From contig NZ_BAAAXV010000011.1 in the NCBI RefSeq assembly GCF_039535785.1, forward strand, positions 1 through 64,000: DNA of 64,000 bases, written 5' to 3'. Source of the DNA: Nonomuraea helvata (lineage in GTDB: Bacteria > Actinomycetota > Actinomycetes > Streptosporangiales > Streptosporangiaceae). Each line of letters begins with the position of its first letter. Position 1 is the stretch's first letter. The translations under genes were made by a program, and so were the position numbers. The notes beneath the pieces are model-generated. The model saw nothing but the letters and a program-made list of their open reading frames with translations. It ran no database searches and was not told where the DNA came from. Below, in pieces: positions 9,104 to 17,692 of this stretch.

Positions 9104-9156
9104 TTGCGAACAGCGTATCGGCACTGGCTACGTTGTAGCCGATTGCGAACAGTGTA
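9104..9156. promoter_or_regulatory. TetR operator region
   Basis: TTGCGAACAGCGTA (9104-9117) and TTGCGAACAGTGTA (9143-9156) form a direct repeat 39 bp apart. Between them lies a perfect palindrome, GGCTAC-GTT-GTAGCC (9126-9140). The cluster sits 17-70 bp upstream of the TetR start. Since transcription could also run rightward from here, it may be a divergent promoter. Confidence 0.5.
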
Positions 9157-9177
9157 GCCACAAAGGGGGAGAACCAC

Positions 9178-9533
9178 ATGCCCTTTAACGAGAAGGCAGC
9201 ACCACCGTGCTGTTGCCAGGGCTCACCGCGGCGTCCACATGGCGGGTCTGGGCAGGACACGGCTGCGTTCCGCGAGTGGCGGGCCATGCTGCTCGGCTAC
9301 AGCAACGGCAACGGCGAGTCCGAGGCAGCCAAGGCCGGGCCGAGATCGAGGGGGCTCGTCGAGTAACTGGGGGTCGAGGACAGCCAGCCACCTACCGGAA
9401 GCAGGGCGATACGAACATCTTCGACATTGTGTCGCCAGCGAGACAATATGGGCCCTGATCGGGTCAATCCGGTCAACACGTGTGCCTCTGGAATGCTTGC
9501 TTGCGCTTGCTAATGGCACGTTGATGGCACGAA
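9178..9533 (+). other. No confident gene; short possible hydrolase-like fragment
   Basis: A 62-codon frame starts at 9178 divergently from tetR, but its composition is poor. In another frame, STTVLLPGLTAAST resembles the start of an alpha/beta hydrolase before breaking down. This is the left chromosomal flank of the AICE, originally the region downstream of tRNA-Val. It also contains an ATGGCACG direct repeat at about 9512-9530. Confidence 0.3.
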
Positions 9534-9563
9534 GCCCCGTTTCCATGATCGGAGACGGGGCTC
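9534..9563 (-). terminator. Hairpin terminator originally behind tRNA-Val
   Basis: The arms GCCCCGTTTCC and GGAGACGGGGC (one T-G wobble) enclose ATGATC. The hairpin lies next to attL, at the place where the tRNA-Val transcript would have ended before the AICE was inserted. Confidence 0.6.
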
Positions 9564-9571
9564 TTCCTGCT

Positions 9572-9617
9572 GGTGGGCGGTACTGGGTTCGAACCAGTGA
9601 CCCCTCGCTTGTAAGGC
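9572..9617. repeat. attL: attL of the AICE (46-bp direct repeat)
   Basis: Identical over 46 bp to 26,200-26,245 (attR). It corresponds to the tRNA-Val 3' half from the anticodon loop to the discriminator base, followed here by unrelated sequence. On its chromosomal side the tRNA 3' end is followed by an encoded CCA and a hairpin, as expected for the original locus. Confidence 0.92.
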
Positions 9618-9726
9618 TCGCCGCGAGAAGGTGGGACCTCGGGCGATTCGGGGTCTCACCTCGGCGAACGTTCCGCCCTGGTCCTCGATCGTCCACGCTC
9701 GTCCTGGGCCGTTGTCACTCAGATAG

Positions 9727-10203
9727 TCACTCAGTGGGAACGGCCTCGCCCTGCTCCAGATAGACGGTCTTGCCAAGCTCGCGTGCAGTGGCGGCGGCCT
9801 TGACGCGACGAGCAAGCCGCTCGATCAACAGTCCGTCCAGTTCCTCGACGGGATGAAACTCGTAGGCGCTCAGCTCGTTGTCCACGAACCTGATCTGCTT
9901 GAGCAACTCGCCGTCCAAGGTGCCTCCGTCGAACACGAACAGGACCTTGTCGCCCTCCTTAGGGAGAGGCGCCCAATCGACCACGAGGAGGCGACCGATG
10001 GCCGGCTGAATGCCCAGCTCCTCTTGCACCTCTCGAATGCACGCCTCGTACGGGGTCTCCCCCGGCTCGACGTACCCGCCCGGGATGTCCATGGAAGGCT
10101 TGTACGTAGGACGGACGAGAAGCACACGGCCACTGTTATCGAAGAACAGCGCACCGGCGGCGGCACGGGCCTGGGCGAACGGCGGAGCCTCCTGATCGTT
10201 CAC
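9727..10203 (-). CDS. Nudix hydrolase (Pif-like position in the AICE)
   Basis: A 158-residue protein with a complete Nudix box: G-x5-E-x7-REVQEELGI at about residues 42-64 (PGGYVEPGETPYEACI followed by REVQEELG). It hydrolyses a nucleoside-diphosphate-linked substrate; which one cannot be told. The start ATG 10203 lies 30 bp behind the XRE regulator, so the two are probably one operon. In pSAM2 a Nudix protein, Pif, blocks redundant transfer between cells that carry the element, and this gene may play that part. The pair TGTCACTCA - AGTCACTCA overlaps its 3' end and probably belongs to the element end. Confidence 0.88.
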   Translation of the reverse strand: MNDQEAPPFAQARAAAGALFFDNSGRVLLVRPTYKPSMDIPGGYVEPGETPYEACIREVQEELGIQPAIGRLLVVDWAPLPKEGDKVLFVFDGGTLDGELLKQIRFVDNELSAYEFHPVEELDGLLIERLARRVKAAATARELGKTVYLEQGEAVPTE

Positions 10204-10233
10204 AGCCCCGACCTTACGCCACAGGGACTGCCT

Positions 10234-11448
10234 TCACACGATGTGCAGTCGCCGGGCGAGAGCTGCGAGCTGGAAACTGGGTTTGCCCTTCTGCCTTCTG
10301 ATCCACGACATCGTGAGCTGGCGGCTGAGGTAGTGATGGCGCACCTGCTCGGGAGCGATGGTCTCGGCCTCCAACAGCGCGGTCATCGCGTCGTCGGTAC
10401 GGTTCCACAGGCTCAAGGCATGCGCCACGGCCAGGCCGTGACGAGCGCGACGTTCGATCGGAAGCCCGCTGGTATCCAGCTTCGGCCCGAGCTCCACAGC
10501 CACCTGGATGTCACCCAGCTCGATTGCCGTCGCCACTTGATGGATGCGGACGTTCGTCGGCCCGAACGCGGTCCAGACATGGTTGGCGTCACTACCAAGC
10601 CGCACTGCCGCTTGCTCCGCCTCGGCGATGAACGCGCGTGTCGTGCTGCGGTCGTCATCTCGCGCCGCCGCCATCGACCCCGCGAGGTACAACGTGCCGT
10701 ACACCGAAAGCAGCTCAGCCGTGGCGTGCGGGAGGTCAGGAGACAGCAGGTCGGCGGCGTCCATCGTGAGCTGCTTGGCTGCCTCGTAACGGCCATTGGA
10801 CAGAAGGGCGTGGGTCACGGAGCGAAGCAATGAGGCCGTCACGAGCTGATCACCGGATTGCCGTGCGAAGGACAGTCCCCGCTCAGCGGCGATCCACGCG
10901 AGGTCAGCCTCACCTACCTTGGTCAGGATGCTGGCAGCGACGTGGTAGACCTGCCCGAGCACTCCCGACGCCGCCATGCGCGCGTCACCGTCCGCAGCGC
11001 GTGCAGCATGATGCGCCTCCCCCAGGAGCCCAGGCAGAGTCCGAATCACGTAGCTGTACCGGGCTCCCTGGTACGCCCGCCACACCTCGGCAAGAGCTCG
11101 TCGCAGGTCGGCCTGACCGGAGGGTTCCGCGCTCTCCACGAGCTCGGCCATTGGCGAGAGTTGCCGATAGTCGGTGATCGCGGCGCGCAGTGCGGGGATG
11201 GTCTGATCGCCGCTTCCGTCCGTCCACTCGAACAGGTGTGGCTCGGCCAGTAGATCACCGAGGGACACGTCCAATACGCTCGCCAGGGACTTGATGACGG
11301 ACAGACGATCCAAGGTGATGCGGTCGTTCTCCACCTTGCTCAGCCAATCGGTGGTCCGTCCCACCAGCCCGGCCAATACGTCTTGAGACATCCCACGCCG
11401 TCGCCGGTACCAGGCCACGCGCTGGCCGATGGACAGATTGCTGGTCAT
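10234..11448 (-). CDS. XRE-family regulator with TPR-like C-terminus
   Basis: About 404 residues if started at 11448 (MTSNLSIGQRVAWYRRRRGM); an in-frame ATG at 11457 also fits. The N-terminal HTH_XRE covers about residues 6-60 (SQDVLAGLVGRTTDWLSKVE, NDRITLDRLSVIKSLASVL). The remainder is helical with TPR-like periodicity (RRALAEVWRAYQGARYSYVI, ADLAWIAAERGLSFARQSGD, RYEAAKQLTMDAADLL), as in actinobacterial peptide- or signal-sensing XRE regulators. It is divergent from the small gene at 11574 and upstream of the Nudix gene. It probably controls the element's conjugation or maintenance functions. Confidence 0.85.
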   Translation of the reverse strand: MTSNLSIGQRVAWYRRRRGMSQDVLAGLVGRTTDWLSKVENDRITLDRLSVIKSLASVLDVSLGDLLAEPHLFEWTDGSGDQTIPALRAAITDYRQLSPMAELVESAEPSGQADLRRALAEVWRAYQGARYSYVIRTLPGLLGEAHHAARAADGDARMAASGVLGQVYHVAASILTKVGEADLAWIAAERGLSFARQSGDQLVTASLLRSVTHALLSNGRYEAAKQLTMDAADLLSPDLPHATAELLSVYGTLYLAGSMAAARDDDRSTTRAFIAEAEQAAVRLGSDANHVWTAFGPTNVRIHQVATAIELGDIQVAVELGPKLDTSGLPIERRARHGLAVAHALSLWNRTDDAMTALLEAETIAPEQVRHHYLSRQLTMSWIRRQKGKPSFQLAALARRLHIV

Positions 11449-11889
11449 TCCTCGCATGCACCTCATCCTCATCGGATGCCTACGACGGCCCCCTGAATTT
11501 CTTTCCGGCCTCACAGCTCAGCCGACACATACCGTCACGCTACGTCACTGCTGTACGTGATGGGAGGCCACTCATGCAACCGCCGAACCGACAGTTCACG
11601 CCAGAGAAGCACGCCGCCGATGCCCTGGCCGTCGCCCTCGCCGCTCATGGCGTATCCGCAGACGTGCATGACGGCTACGGCCTGAGCCTGGTGTCCGTGT
11701 GGGTCGGGCTCGTCGTCTGGTGCGACGGGGATTGGTACTGGTGGCGGGCAGGCTGGGACGACCGCCGCAAACGGGTGCTGTACGCCCGCCATCCGGCCAT
11801 CGAACCGTCGAGAGCCGCGCGCCGGGTCGCCTTCCGCTACGCGGACCTCCAGCGACGACACCCCCTTTCGGAAAGGATCCGCGATCTAG

Positions 11890-13790
11890 GTGACTGGTGT
11901 TTTTTGATCTATCTCGCGTCGGTCTCGCCTGTTGTGCCATGGTGATCGGTGTTGGTCACCGGGAGCGGGGAGAGACCGAGCGATGGCAGTGGGCCAGACT
12001 CCGATGCAGCCGGGGTTGCTGTCTTCCACGGTGAGTTTTGTCGAGGGTCGGCTGGCGCCGAACTCGATCTACACGGTGCTGCACCGTGAGTGCCGGAATC
12101 TGTTTCCGGACGAGATGTTCGCCGACCTGTTCGCTGAGGATGGGCGCCGGTCGGTGCCGCCGATGATCGTGGCGGTGGTGATGGTGCTGCAGCGGCTGGA
12201 GGGGCTGTCGGATCGCGAGGCGGTGGATCGGTTCGCCTTCGATGTGCGGTGGAAGTACGCCGCCGGCGGGCTGGACTTCGACCATCCAGGGTTCGTGCAC
12301 ACCGTGCTGGTGGACATGCGGGCCCGGCTGGCCGCCTCCGACCGGCCAGACCGGATCTTCGAGCGGACCGTGGAGGTGGCCGCCCGGGCCGGGCTGATCG
12401 GCCGCAAGCGGGTGCTGGACTCGGCACCGATCTATGACGCGGTGGCCACCCAGGACACCATCACGCTGATCCGCTCGGCGATCCGGGGCGTGCTGCGCGC
12501 CTCCGACCGGGAGTTGCGGGTCGCGCTGCGGGCGGTGATCTCCAGCGGGGACGCCTACACCGATCTCGGTAAGCCGGTCATCGACTGGACCGAACAAGCG
12601 GAGCGGGAGGCGCTGATCGACTCGCGGGCCCGCGATGGGTTCGCGCTGCTAGCCGTGCTGGACGGACGGAAGGTGGCTGAGGAGGTCGATCAGGCGGCAC
12701 GATTGCTGGCCACCGTGCTCGGCCAGGACCTGCAGCACGGCGAGGACGGGGTGTTTCGGATCGCCCGCAAGGTGGCCAAGGACCGTGTCATCTCCACCGT
12801 CGATGCCGAGGCGCGACACGGCCGCAAGACGGTGGAGCGCTCGTTCGACGGATACAAAGGCCACATCGCCGAAGACCCCGACAGCGAGATCATCACTGCC
12901 ACCCGGGTGACGGCAGGCAACGTGGGCGATGCCGAACCGGCCGCCGAACTCCTGGCTGACCTCCTGTCCGAGCAGGCCGAGCAGGCCGAGCAGGCCGAGC
13001 ACGCCGAGCAGGCCGAGCAGGCCGAGCAGGCCGAGGTTTATGGTGATGCCGCCTACGGCACCGGGCCGATGCTTGCCAAGCTCGACCGGGCGCAAATCGA
13101 GGCGATGGTCAAGACGCAGCCCTCCAGCGCGCCCGGAGGTCGCTTCACCAAGGATGCCTTCACCGTCGATCTGGAGGCCGGGCGGGTGATCTGCCCGAAC
13201 CAGATCGTCAAGGAGATCCGCTGGCATCGCAATGGCAGTGGCGTGGCGGCCTTCGGCTCCGCATGCGCGGGATGCCCGCTCCGGGAGCGGTGCACCACCG
13301 CCAAGGACGGCCGCGACATCAACCTCAGCCCGCACGAGGCACACTTGGCCCGGGGCCGGGCCAACAGTGCCGATCCCGGCTGGCTGGCCCGATACCGCGC
13401 CACCCGGCCCAAGGTCGAACGCAAGATCGCGCATCTGATGCGGCGACGGCATGGCGGACGCCGCGCCCGCATGCGCGGCACCGCCAAAGTCGACGCGGAC
13501 TTTTCTTTGCTGGCCGCCGCTGTCAACCTGGCACGCCTGGCGGTGCTCGGCGTTACTTCCACCTCAACCGGGCGATGGGCAGCGACAATGGCCTGACCAG
13601 GGAGAACAACCGCACGCCACGGTTACGGAAGGCCAGCGGACACCCTTCGGAACCCCTGTGGATAACTCGGCAGAGCAGGGCTGACCCGAACCCCGCAAAG
13701 GCCGGGCCACCCAAGCTCGATCACAGGCCCGGCTCAGCAGATCGCGATCGAGATTCAACCGGCCGGGATCGACCGCTTAACACCAGCGAC
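11890..13790 (+). mobile_element. IS1182-family insertion sequence
   Basis: The ends are imperfect inverted repeats: GTGACTGGTGTT at the left, and GTCGCTGGTGTT read inward from the right. The element is flanked by CTAG on both sides (11886-11889 and 13791-13794), consistent with a 4-bp target duplication inside the small AICE gene. It contains one transposase. Confidence 0.75.
11983..13596 (+). CDS. IS1182-family transposase
   Basis: A DDE transposase of 537 residues from ATG 11983. Family landmarks are DEMFADLFAEDGRRSVPPMI in the N-terminal DUF772-like region, RVLDSAPIYDAVATQDT (first catalytic Asp), VYGDAAYGTG (second Asp), and a Cys cluster CAGCPLRERCTTAKDGRDI before KVERKIAHLMRRRHGGRRAR, which holds the glutamate. 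A 9-bp unit repeated about seven times encodes EQAEQAEQAEHAEQ at about residues 330-350, a low-complexity expansion that varies between copies of such elements. The reading frame is intact. Confidence 0.9.
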   Translation: MAVGQTPMQPGLLSSTVSFVEGRLAPNSIYTVLHRECRNLFPDEMFADLFAEDGRRSVPPMIVAVVMVLQRLEGLSDREAVDRFAFDVRWKYAAGGLDFDHPGFVHTVLVDMRARLAASDRPDRIFERTVEVAARAGLIGRKRVLDSAPIYDAVATQDTITLIRSAIRGVLRASDRELRVALRAVISSGDAYTDLGKPVIDWTEQAEREALIDSRARDGFALLAVLDGRKVAEEVDQAARLLATVLGQDLQHGEDGVFRIARKVAKDRVISTVDAEARHGRKTVERSFDGYKGHIAEDPDSEIITATRVTAGNVGDAEPAAELLADLLSEQAEQAEQAEHAEQAEQAEQAEVYGDAAYGTGPMLAKLDRAQIEAMVKTQPSSAPGGRFTKDAFTVDLEAGRVICPNQIVKEIRWHRNGSGVAAFGSACAGCPLRERCTTAKDGRDINLSPHEAHLARGRANSADPGWLARYRATRPKVERKIAHLMRRRHGGRRARMRGTAKVDADFSLLAAAVNLARLAVLGVTSTSTGRWAATMA

Positions 13791-13822
13791 CTAGGCCGGG
13801 AGACCAGGGAAGCGAGCCCTCA

Positions 13823-14278
13823 GTGAAGGAAGCTCGCGAGAAGTTGGGATGTCGGGTCGAAATCGTGGCCATGCTCCACAGTCCCGCCCGCACTCGGGCC
13901 GTTGGAGATTTGTTGATCGGGCAGCGCGGAATGGTGGTGGAGGTCCTGCGTAGTGGCACTCTGGCGCTCGTAGAACTGGAAGCCGACTGGGCCGACCTTC
14001 CGGGCGGGGTGCGGCGCTGGCCAGTCCAGTGGGACGACTTGTTCATCTGCTCGGTAGAGGGCGAGCCAGACGCCGTTCACGCCGACTATCGCCTTGGCCT
14101 GTCTGGCTCAGGCCGCGAGGCGATACGGCATGCAGTTCCAGCGGACACCGAGGACAGTCTGTGCGGGCAGGAGGTGTACCCGCTGCCCATCTGCGGTTGG
14201 TCCGTCTCCTTTACCTCAACATCCAAGCGTGCTTGTGTGGTCTGCGCTCGGCTCGTGCTGGAACAAGCCAGCCCCTGA
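13823..14278 (+). CDS. Small AICE protein with C-terminal CxxC motifs, function unknown
   Basis: GTG 13823 overlaps the stop of the interrupted upstream gene by four bases. The 151-residue product starts KEAREKLGCRVEIVAMLHSP. It has a beta-rich N-terminal half (RGMVVEVLRSGTLALVELEA, RRWPVQWDDLFIC) and a C-terminal half with SLCGQEVYPLPICGW and CVVCARL. The C-terminal half is homologous to the protein remnant at 3,915-4,163. The cysteine spacing suggests a small zinc-binding domain. It probably lost its native promoter coupling when IS1182 entered the upstream gene. Confidence 0.6.
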   Translation: MKEAREKLGCRVEIVAMLHSPARTRAVGDLLIGQRGMVVEVLRSGTLALVELEADWADLPGGVRRWPVQWDDLFICSVEGEPDAVHADYRLGLSGSGREAIRHAVPADTEDSLCGQEVYPLPICGWSVSFTSTSKRACVVCARLVLEQASP

Positions 14279-14289
14279 CAGGTGAATCA

Positions 14290-14413
14290 TCCACACGTCG
14301 TGGCCTACGACAAGGCTCGGGCGTTGCGGCTGCCGGTAGCCCAAGCAGGCTTCGGACCACGACGAAGTTCCAATGTCGATCAACGACGCCTGGAACTCTG
14401 GGGTGCACTCCTA
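14290..14413 (+). pseudogene. Fragment of an AICE integrase gene
   Basis: About 44 bp from 14297 nearly match the int gene at 25,618-25,661 (CACGTCGTGGCCTACGAC, then GGCTCGGGC, then GGCTGCCGGT), with the reading HVVAYDKARA. The rest, to the IS5 left end, shows no clear homology. It is a relic of a second integrase copy or of a recombination event. Confidence 0.5.
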
Positions 14414-14414
14414 G

Positions 14415-15432
14415 GCCGTGTTTCGAAAGATCACGTGTGTGAGGCGTGTCGGTGATCGTTGAACGAAGAGGTCTCCGGTAGGTGGTTCAACGACCAAGAA
14501 GAACGAAATACCGGAGACCTCGTGACCAGCGTAGTGGTGACGAGGCGGCACGACCTCACTGATGCGCAGTGGGCGGCGCTGGAGCCGCATCTGCCTGCCG
14601 CATCGGGCAAGGGGCGTCCGCCGAAGTGGAGCAAGCGTCAGTTGATCGACGGGATCCGGTGGCGGATCCGGACCGGGGCGCCGTGGCGGGACGTTCCTGC
14701 CTGCTACGGCCACTGGTTCACCGTGTATGGCTTGTTCCGGCGCTGGCAGCGGGAGGGGATCTGGGCGCGGATCCTGGCGGCCTTGCAGGCGTGTGCGGAC
14801 GCCGCCGGGAAGATCGATTGGACGGTGAGCGTGGACTCCACCATCACCCGGGCTCACCAGCACGCGGCCGGAGCACGCCGGGACGGTCACCTGCAAAAGG
14901 AACCACCCGGCGGGGTGCACAGCGAGCCGGCCGATCATGGCCTGGGGCGCTCGCGCGGCGGGCTGACCACCAAGACCCATCTGGCTTGCGAGCAGGGCCG
15001 CAAGCTGCTGGCTGCGGTGGTGACCGCCGGGCAGCGGGGCGACAGCCCGCAGTTCATACCGGTGCTCGGCAAGATCCGGGTGGCCCGCCTCGGCGGTGGC
15101 CGTCCCAGGACCCGCCCGGACCGGGTCCTGGCCGACAAGGCCTACACCAGCAAGGCCAACCGGACTCATCTGCGCCGGCGTGGGATCAAGGCGTGCATTC
15201 CGAGCAAGGCCGACCAGGACGCTCACCGGCGAGCCAAGGGATCGAAGGGAGGTCGCCCGCCCGCCTTCGACCCCGCGTTCTACCGGCTGCGTCACGCTGT
15301 GGAGTGCGGCATCAACCTGCTCAAAGGCAACCGCGGCATGGCGACCCGTTACGACAAGCTCGCCGTACGCTACGAAGCCGTCGTCATCATCGCTGCGATC
15401 AACCAGTGGCTCAATGCCTTATGAAACACGAC
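14415..15432 (+). mobile_element. IS5-family insertion sequence
   Basis: The terminal inverted repeats are GCCGTGTTTCGAAAG and GTCGTGTTTCATAAG (inward reading), with CTAG on both flanks (14411-14414, 15433-15436). Four-base YTAR targets are usual in this family. One transposase gene lies inside. Confidence 0.75.
14522..15424 (+). CDS. IS5-family transposase
   Basis: GTG 14522 gives TSVVVTRRHDLTDAQWAALE and a protein of about 300 residues. The N-terminal DUF4096-like domain (WAALEPHLPA, QLIDGIRWRIRTGAPWRDVP) is followed by the DDE core: VDSTITRAHQHAAGA (Asp1), RVLADKAYTSKAN (Asp2) and RHAVECGINLLKGNRGMATR (Glu). No frameshift is present, so the transposase is made in one piece. An in-frame ATG at 14459 is possible but lies closer to the end of the element. 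Confidence 0.88.
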   Translation: MTSVVVTRRHDLTDAQWAALEPHLPAASGKGRPPKWSKRQLIDGIRWRIRTGAPWRDVPACYGHWFTVYGLFRRWQREGIWARILAALQACADAAGKIDWTVSVDSTITRAHQHAAGARRDGHLQKEPPGGVHSEPADHGLGRSRGGLTTKTHLACEQGRKLLAAVVTAGQRGDSPQFIPVLGKIRVARLGGGRPRTRPDRVLADKAYTSKANRTHLRRRGIKACIPSKADQDAHRRAKGSKGGRPPAFDPAFYRLRHAVECGINLLKGNRGMATRYDKLAVRYEAVVIIAAINQWLNAL

Positions 15433-15511
15433 CTAGACGGAGCTGCCTGAGCACCAACTCCGTGAAGAGTAGCGTCCGTGAGACAGCTAGTACTCCAGTG
15501 ACATTTCGCGA

Positions 15512-16819
15512 TCATGGTTGGGATCTGCGCTGGTAGTGACAGCGTCGGGCGGTGGCTTGATGATGGCGGCGCCAGTGTGACCAGTGCAGAACGTGCTGGG
15601 TGGTGTGGTAGCGGGTCAGAATGAGCATGGCCAGCAGTCGGCGGATTTCGGGCATGGTCAGCGCGATGTGTTCCTCGTCGCATGGCCGTTGGTGGGCGGC
15701 GAGGGTAGCCAGGAAGGCCAGGGCGAGCATGGCCAGGGTGATGTGCCGGTGCCATGCCTTCCAGGTACGCACCTGGTAGTGGTCCAGCCCGACCTGGCCC
15801 TTGGCGGCCTGGAAGGACTCCTCCACCGCCCATCGCATGCCGGCGATCTTCACCAGGGCCGTCAGAGGCACCGGGGTGCGTGCGTAGCAGCGGTAGAAGG
15901 CAAGTTCGCCGGTGGCCAGGTTGCGGCGGATCAGCAGCCACCGATATCCGTCGGGTTCGGCTTCGTCGATGCGGGCCCAGGCCCAGGCGTACCAGCGCGG
16001 GCCCTTGACGCCTTGACCGGCGCGGTAGCGGTGCCAGTGGCGATCGGCCACGCCGGCGGCGATGTCGGCCGCGCTGCGGTCGATTCCGTCCAGGTTCACC
16101 CGCCGGTTGCCGGCAATGGCCAGCACGTAGCCGATCCGGCGCTGTTCCAGCAGGCCGCGCAGGCGCGGGTCTTGGCCGTAGACCTCATCGCCACTCACCC
16201 ATCGCGCCGACAGCCCGGCGTCCAGCGCATCGGCGATCATCTCGGCCGCGAGGGCGGGCTTGGTAGCGAAGGCCGTCTGCTCGGGTACCCCGGCTTTGGC
16301 GCACCGGCCCCGGTCGGCCAACCAGGTGTGTTCGGGCAGGTAGAGCCGCCGGTCGAGCAGCGCGCGTCCCCGCGGTGTGGCGTAGGCCAGGAACACGCCG
16401 ACCTGGCTGTTTTCGATTCGCCCGGCGGTGCCGGTGTATTGCCGCTGCACCCCGGCCGAGCCGCCGCCCTTCTTCAGGAAGCCGGTCTCGTCCACGATCA
16501 GTACCCCGTCCTGGCCGAGCTGTTCGATGACGTAGCCGCGCACGTCATCGCGTACGGCGTCGGCGTCCCAGCATGCGGTGCGCAGCAAGCGTTGCATGGC
16601 CTGCGGTCCGGTCAATCCAGCGTGCTCGGCCAAGTTCCAGCAGTTCTTGGCTTCGAGGTCGGACAGCAGTCCACGGACGTACGCGGTGGCGGTGCGACGT
16701 GGCTCGATGCGACCGAAACGGCTCGCGATCCGGCTCATGAGGTCGTTGAAGGTGACCATCCAGCCGTCAGGGTCTACAGTGTTGGCCACGGCCGTCACGC
16801 GATCTTCAGATGTCTTCAC
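15512..16819 (-). CDS. IS701-family transposase
   Basis: A 435-residue DDE transposase starting MKTSEDRVTAVANTVDPDGW. Landmarks are RIEPRRTATAYVRGLLSDLE, GVLIVDETGFLKKGGGSAGV (first Asp, with the family-typical VDETGFLKKG), SARWVSGDEVYGQDPRLRGL (second Asp) and RWAVEESFQAAKGQVGLDHY (catalytic Glu). The reading frame is intact and ends 21 bp inside the left terminal repeat. The element was probably active recently, given its well-kept ends. Confidence 0.92.
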   Translation of the reverse strand: MKTSEDRVTAVANTVDPDGWMVTFNDLMSRIASRFGRIEPRRTATAYVRGLLSDLEAKNCWNLAEHAGLTGPQAMQRLLRTACWDADAVRDDVRGYVIEQLGQDGVLIVDETGFLKKGGGSAGVQRQYTGTAGRIENSQVGVFLAYATPRGRALLDRRLYLPEHTWLADRGRCAKAGVPEQTAFATKPALAAEMIADALDAGLSARWVSGDEVYGQDPRLRGLLEQRRIGYVLAIAGNRRVNLDGIDRSAADIAAGVADRHWHRYRAGQGVKGPRWYAWAWARIDEAEPDGYRWLLIRRNLATGELAFYRCYARTPVPLTALVKIAGMRWAVEESFQAAKGQVGLDHYQVRTWKAWHRHITLAMLALAFLATLAAHQRPCDEEHIALTMPEIRRLLAMLILTRYHTTQHVLHWSHWRRHHQATARRCHYQRRSQP

Positions 16820-17077
16820 AAACTCCGAATGATCACGTGGTGGCCGTCTTCATGCCATCTCAGTACCCAATGTCGCTGTGCAGGGAAGCTGACCGTGATC
16901 GGCACCAACGAGCAGGGCGTTGACAACTGGCTTGAGGTGGGTTGAACGGCTTTTCGCTCAATCCACCTGTCATGTTCCTGGCGGAGCCATCGCATCACCG
17001 GTGCCCCAGACATCGGCCTCGATCAGGCGGTCTGACCGTGGCCGGACGTCTTGGGGAAGGGAACGGTCGAGTGCGGG

Positions 17078-17692
17078 TCAAATTGGCAGTCCGATCAGCC
17101 CCCACCCGCGACTGTCGGCTTCGCCCACCACCTCACCCCAATCGTTGAGCAGGTCGGCGAATTCCTCGAAGTTCTTGATCCAATGTCCTGGAGGGCGCGC
17201 GGCGTGCGTGGCGAAGGGCTCACGAAGTTCCTCAAGGCGCGGTGCGGCCCTGACCCAGGATTTGACTAGGGTAGGTACGGCCTCTGGAGGGTAGGCGAGC
17301 GATACGCCCGGGCTCCTGTCGATATCAGCAGGAAACAGGTCACCATGCACGTGGACAGCATCGTTGGCGGGGTCAGGCCCGTACCAGAACAGCCCTGACA
17401 AGAAGCCGTCCAGCGACACGCGCAGATCCGGGTCGGCAAAGACACGAATCTTCTCCCAGGCTTGGCCGGCCCAAAAATGTGCCTTGAACGAGCCTAGCGT
17501 GCGATAAAACTCGTACCTCGCGAACCATGGTGCGGCCAACACCGAGGGCCACACCCACCCGCGCTCGGGATCCTCAAGGTCCGAATCATCAGCCGAGCAT
17601 GCGACGTCCATGAGCAGTTCCAGGCGCTGGTCGGGTGGGGCCTCCTTGACGTGCGCCCAGTCGACAATGAGGACCGTAATGTCCAATCCCAT
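17078..17692 (-). CDS. Hypothetical protein carried inside the IS701 element
   Basis: A 204-residue protein: MGLDITVLIVDWAHVKEAPP, ERGWVWPSVLAAPWFARYEF, FKAHFWAGQAWEKIRVFADP, and a C-terminal helix FEEFADLLNDWGEVVGEADS. It looks soluble, rich in Trp and acidic residues, without a signal peptide. It reads in the same direction as the transposase and lies between it and the right terminal repeat. Similar stand-alone proteins of unknown role occur in actinomycetes. It could be a genuine passenger or a host gene trapped between two ends. Confidence 0.6.
   Translation of the reverse strand: MGLDITVLIVDWAHVKEAPPDQRLELLMDVACSADDSDLEDPERGWVWPSVLAAPWFARYEFYRTLGSFKAHFWAGQAWEKIRVFADPDLRVSLDGFLSGLFWYGPDPANDAVHVHGDLFPADIDRSPGVSLAYPPEAVPTLVKSWVRAAPRLEELREPFATHAARPPGHWIKNFEEFADLLNDWGEVVGEADSRGWGLIGLPI

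Larger units (their letters stand above)
11574..13826 (+). pseudogene. Small AICE gene interrupted by IS1182
   Basis: ATG 11574 opens QPPNRQFTPEKHAADALAVA, with a tryptophan-rich centre (GLVVWCDGDWYWWRAGWDDR) and RAARRVAFRYADLQRRHPLS, up to codon 104 at 11885. There an IS1182 element is inserted. Removing it together with one CTAG copy joins the frame to GRETREASPQ and a TGA at 13824-13826, restoring a 116-residue protein. The stop overlaps the GTG start of the next gene (GTGA), so the two were translationally coupled. Function is unknown; it is likely an AICE accessory protein under XRE control. Confidence 0.75.

Noticed and set aside
9572..9617. A second tRNA-Val gene
   Set aside because: Only the 3' half is present; the sequence diverges in the anticodon stem. 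It is the att repeat.
12969..13036. CRISPR-like array
   Set aside because: The unit is 9 bp with no spacers and lies in frame inside a transposase. No CRISPR array is seen anywhere in the window.
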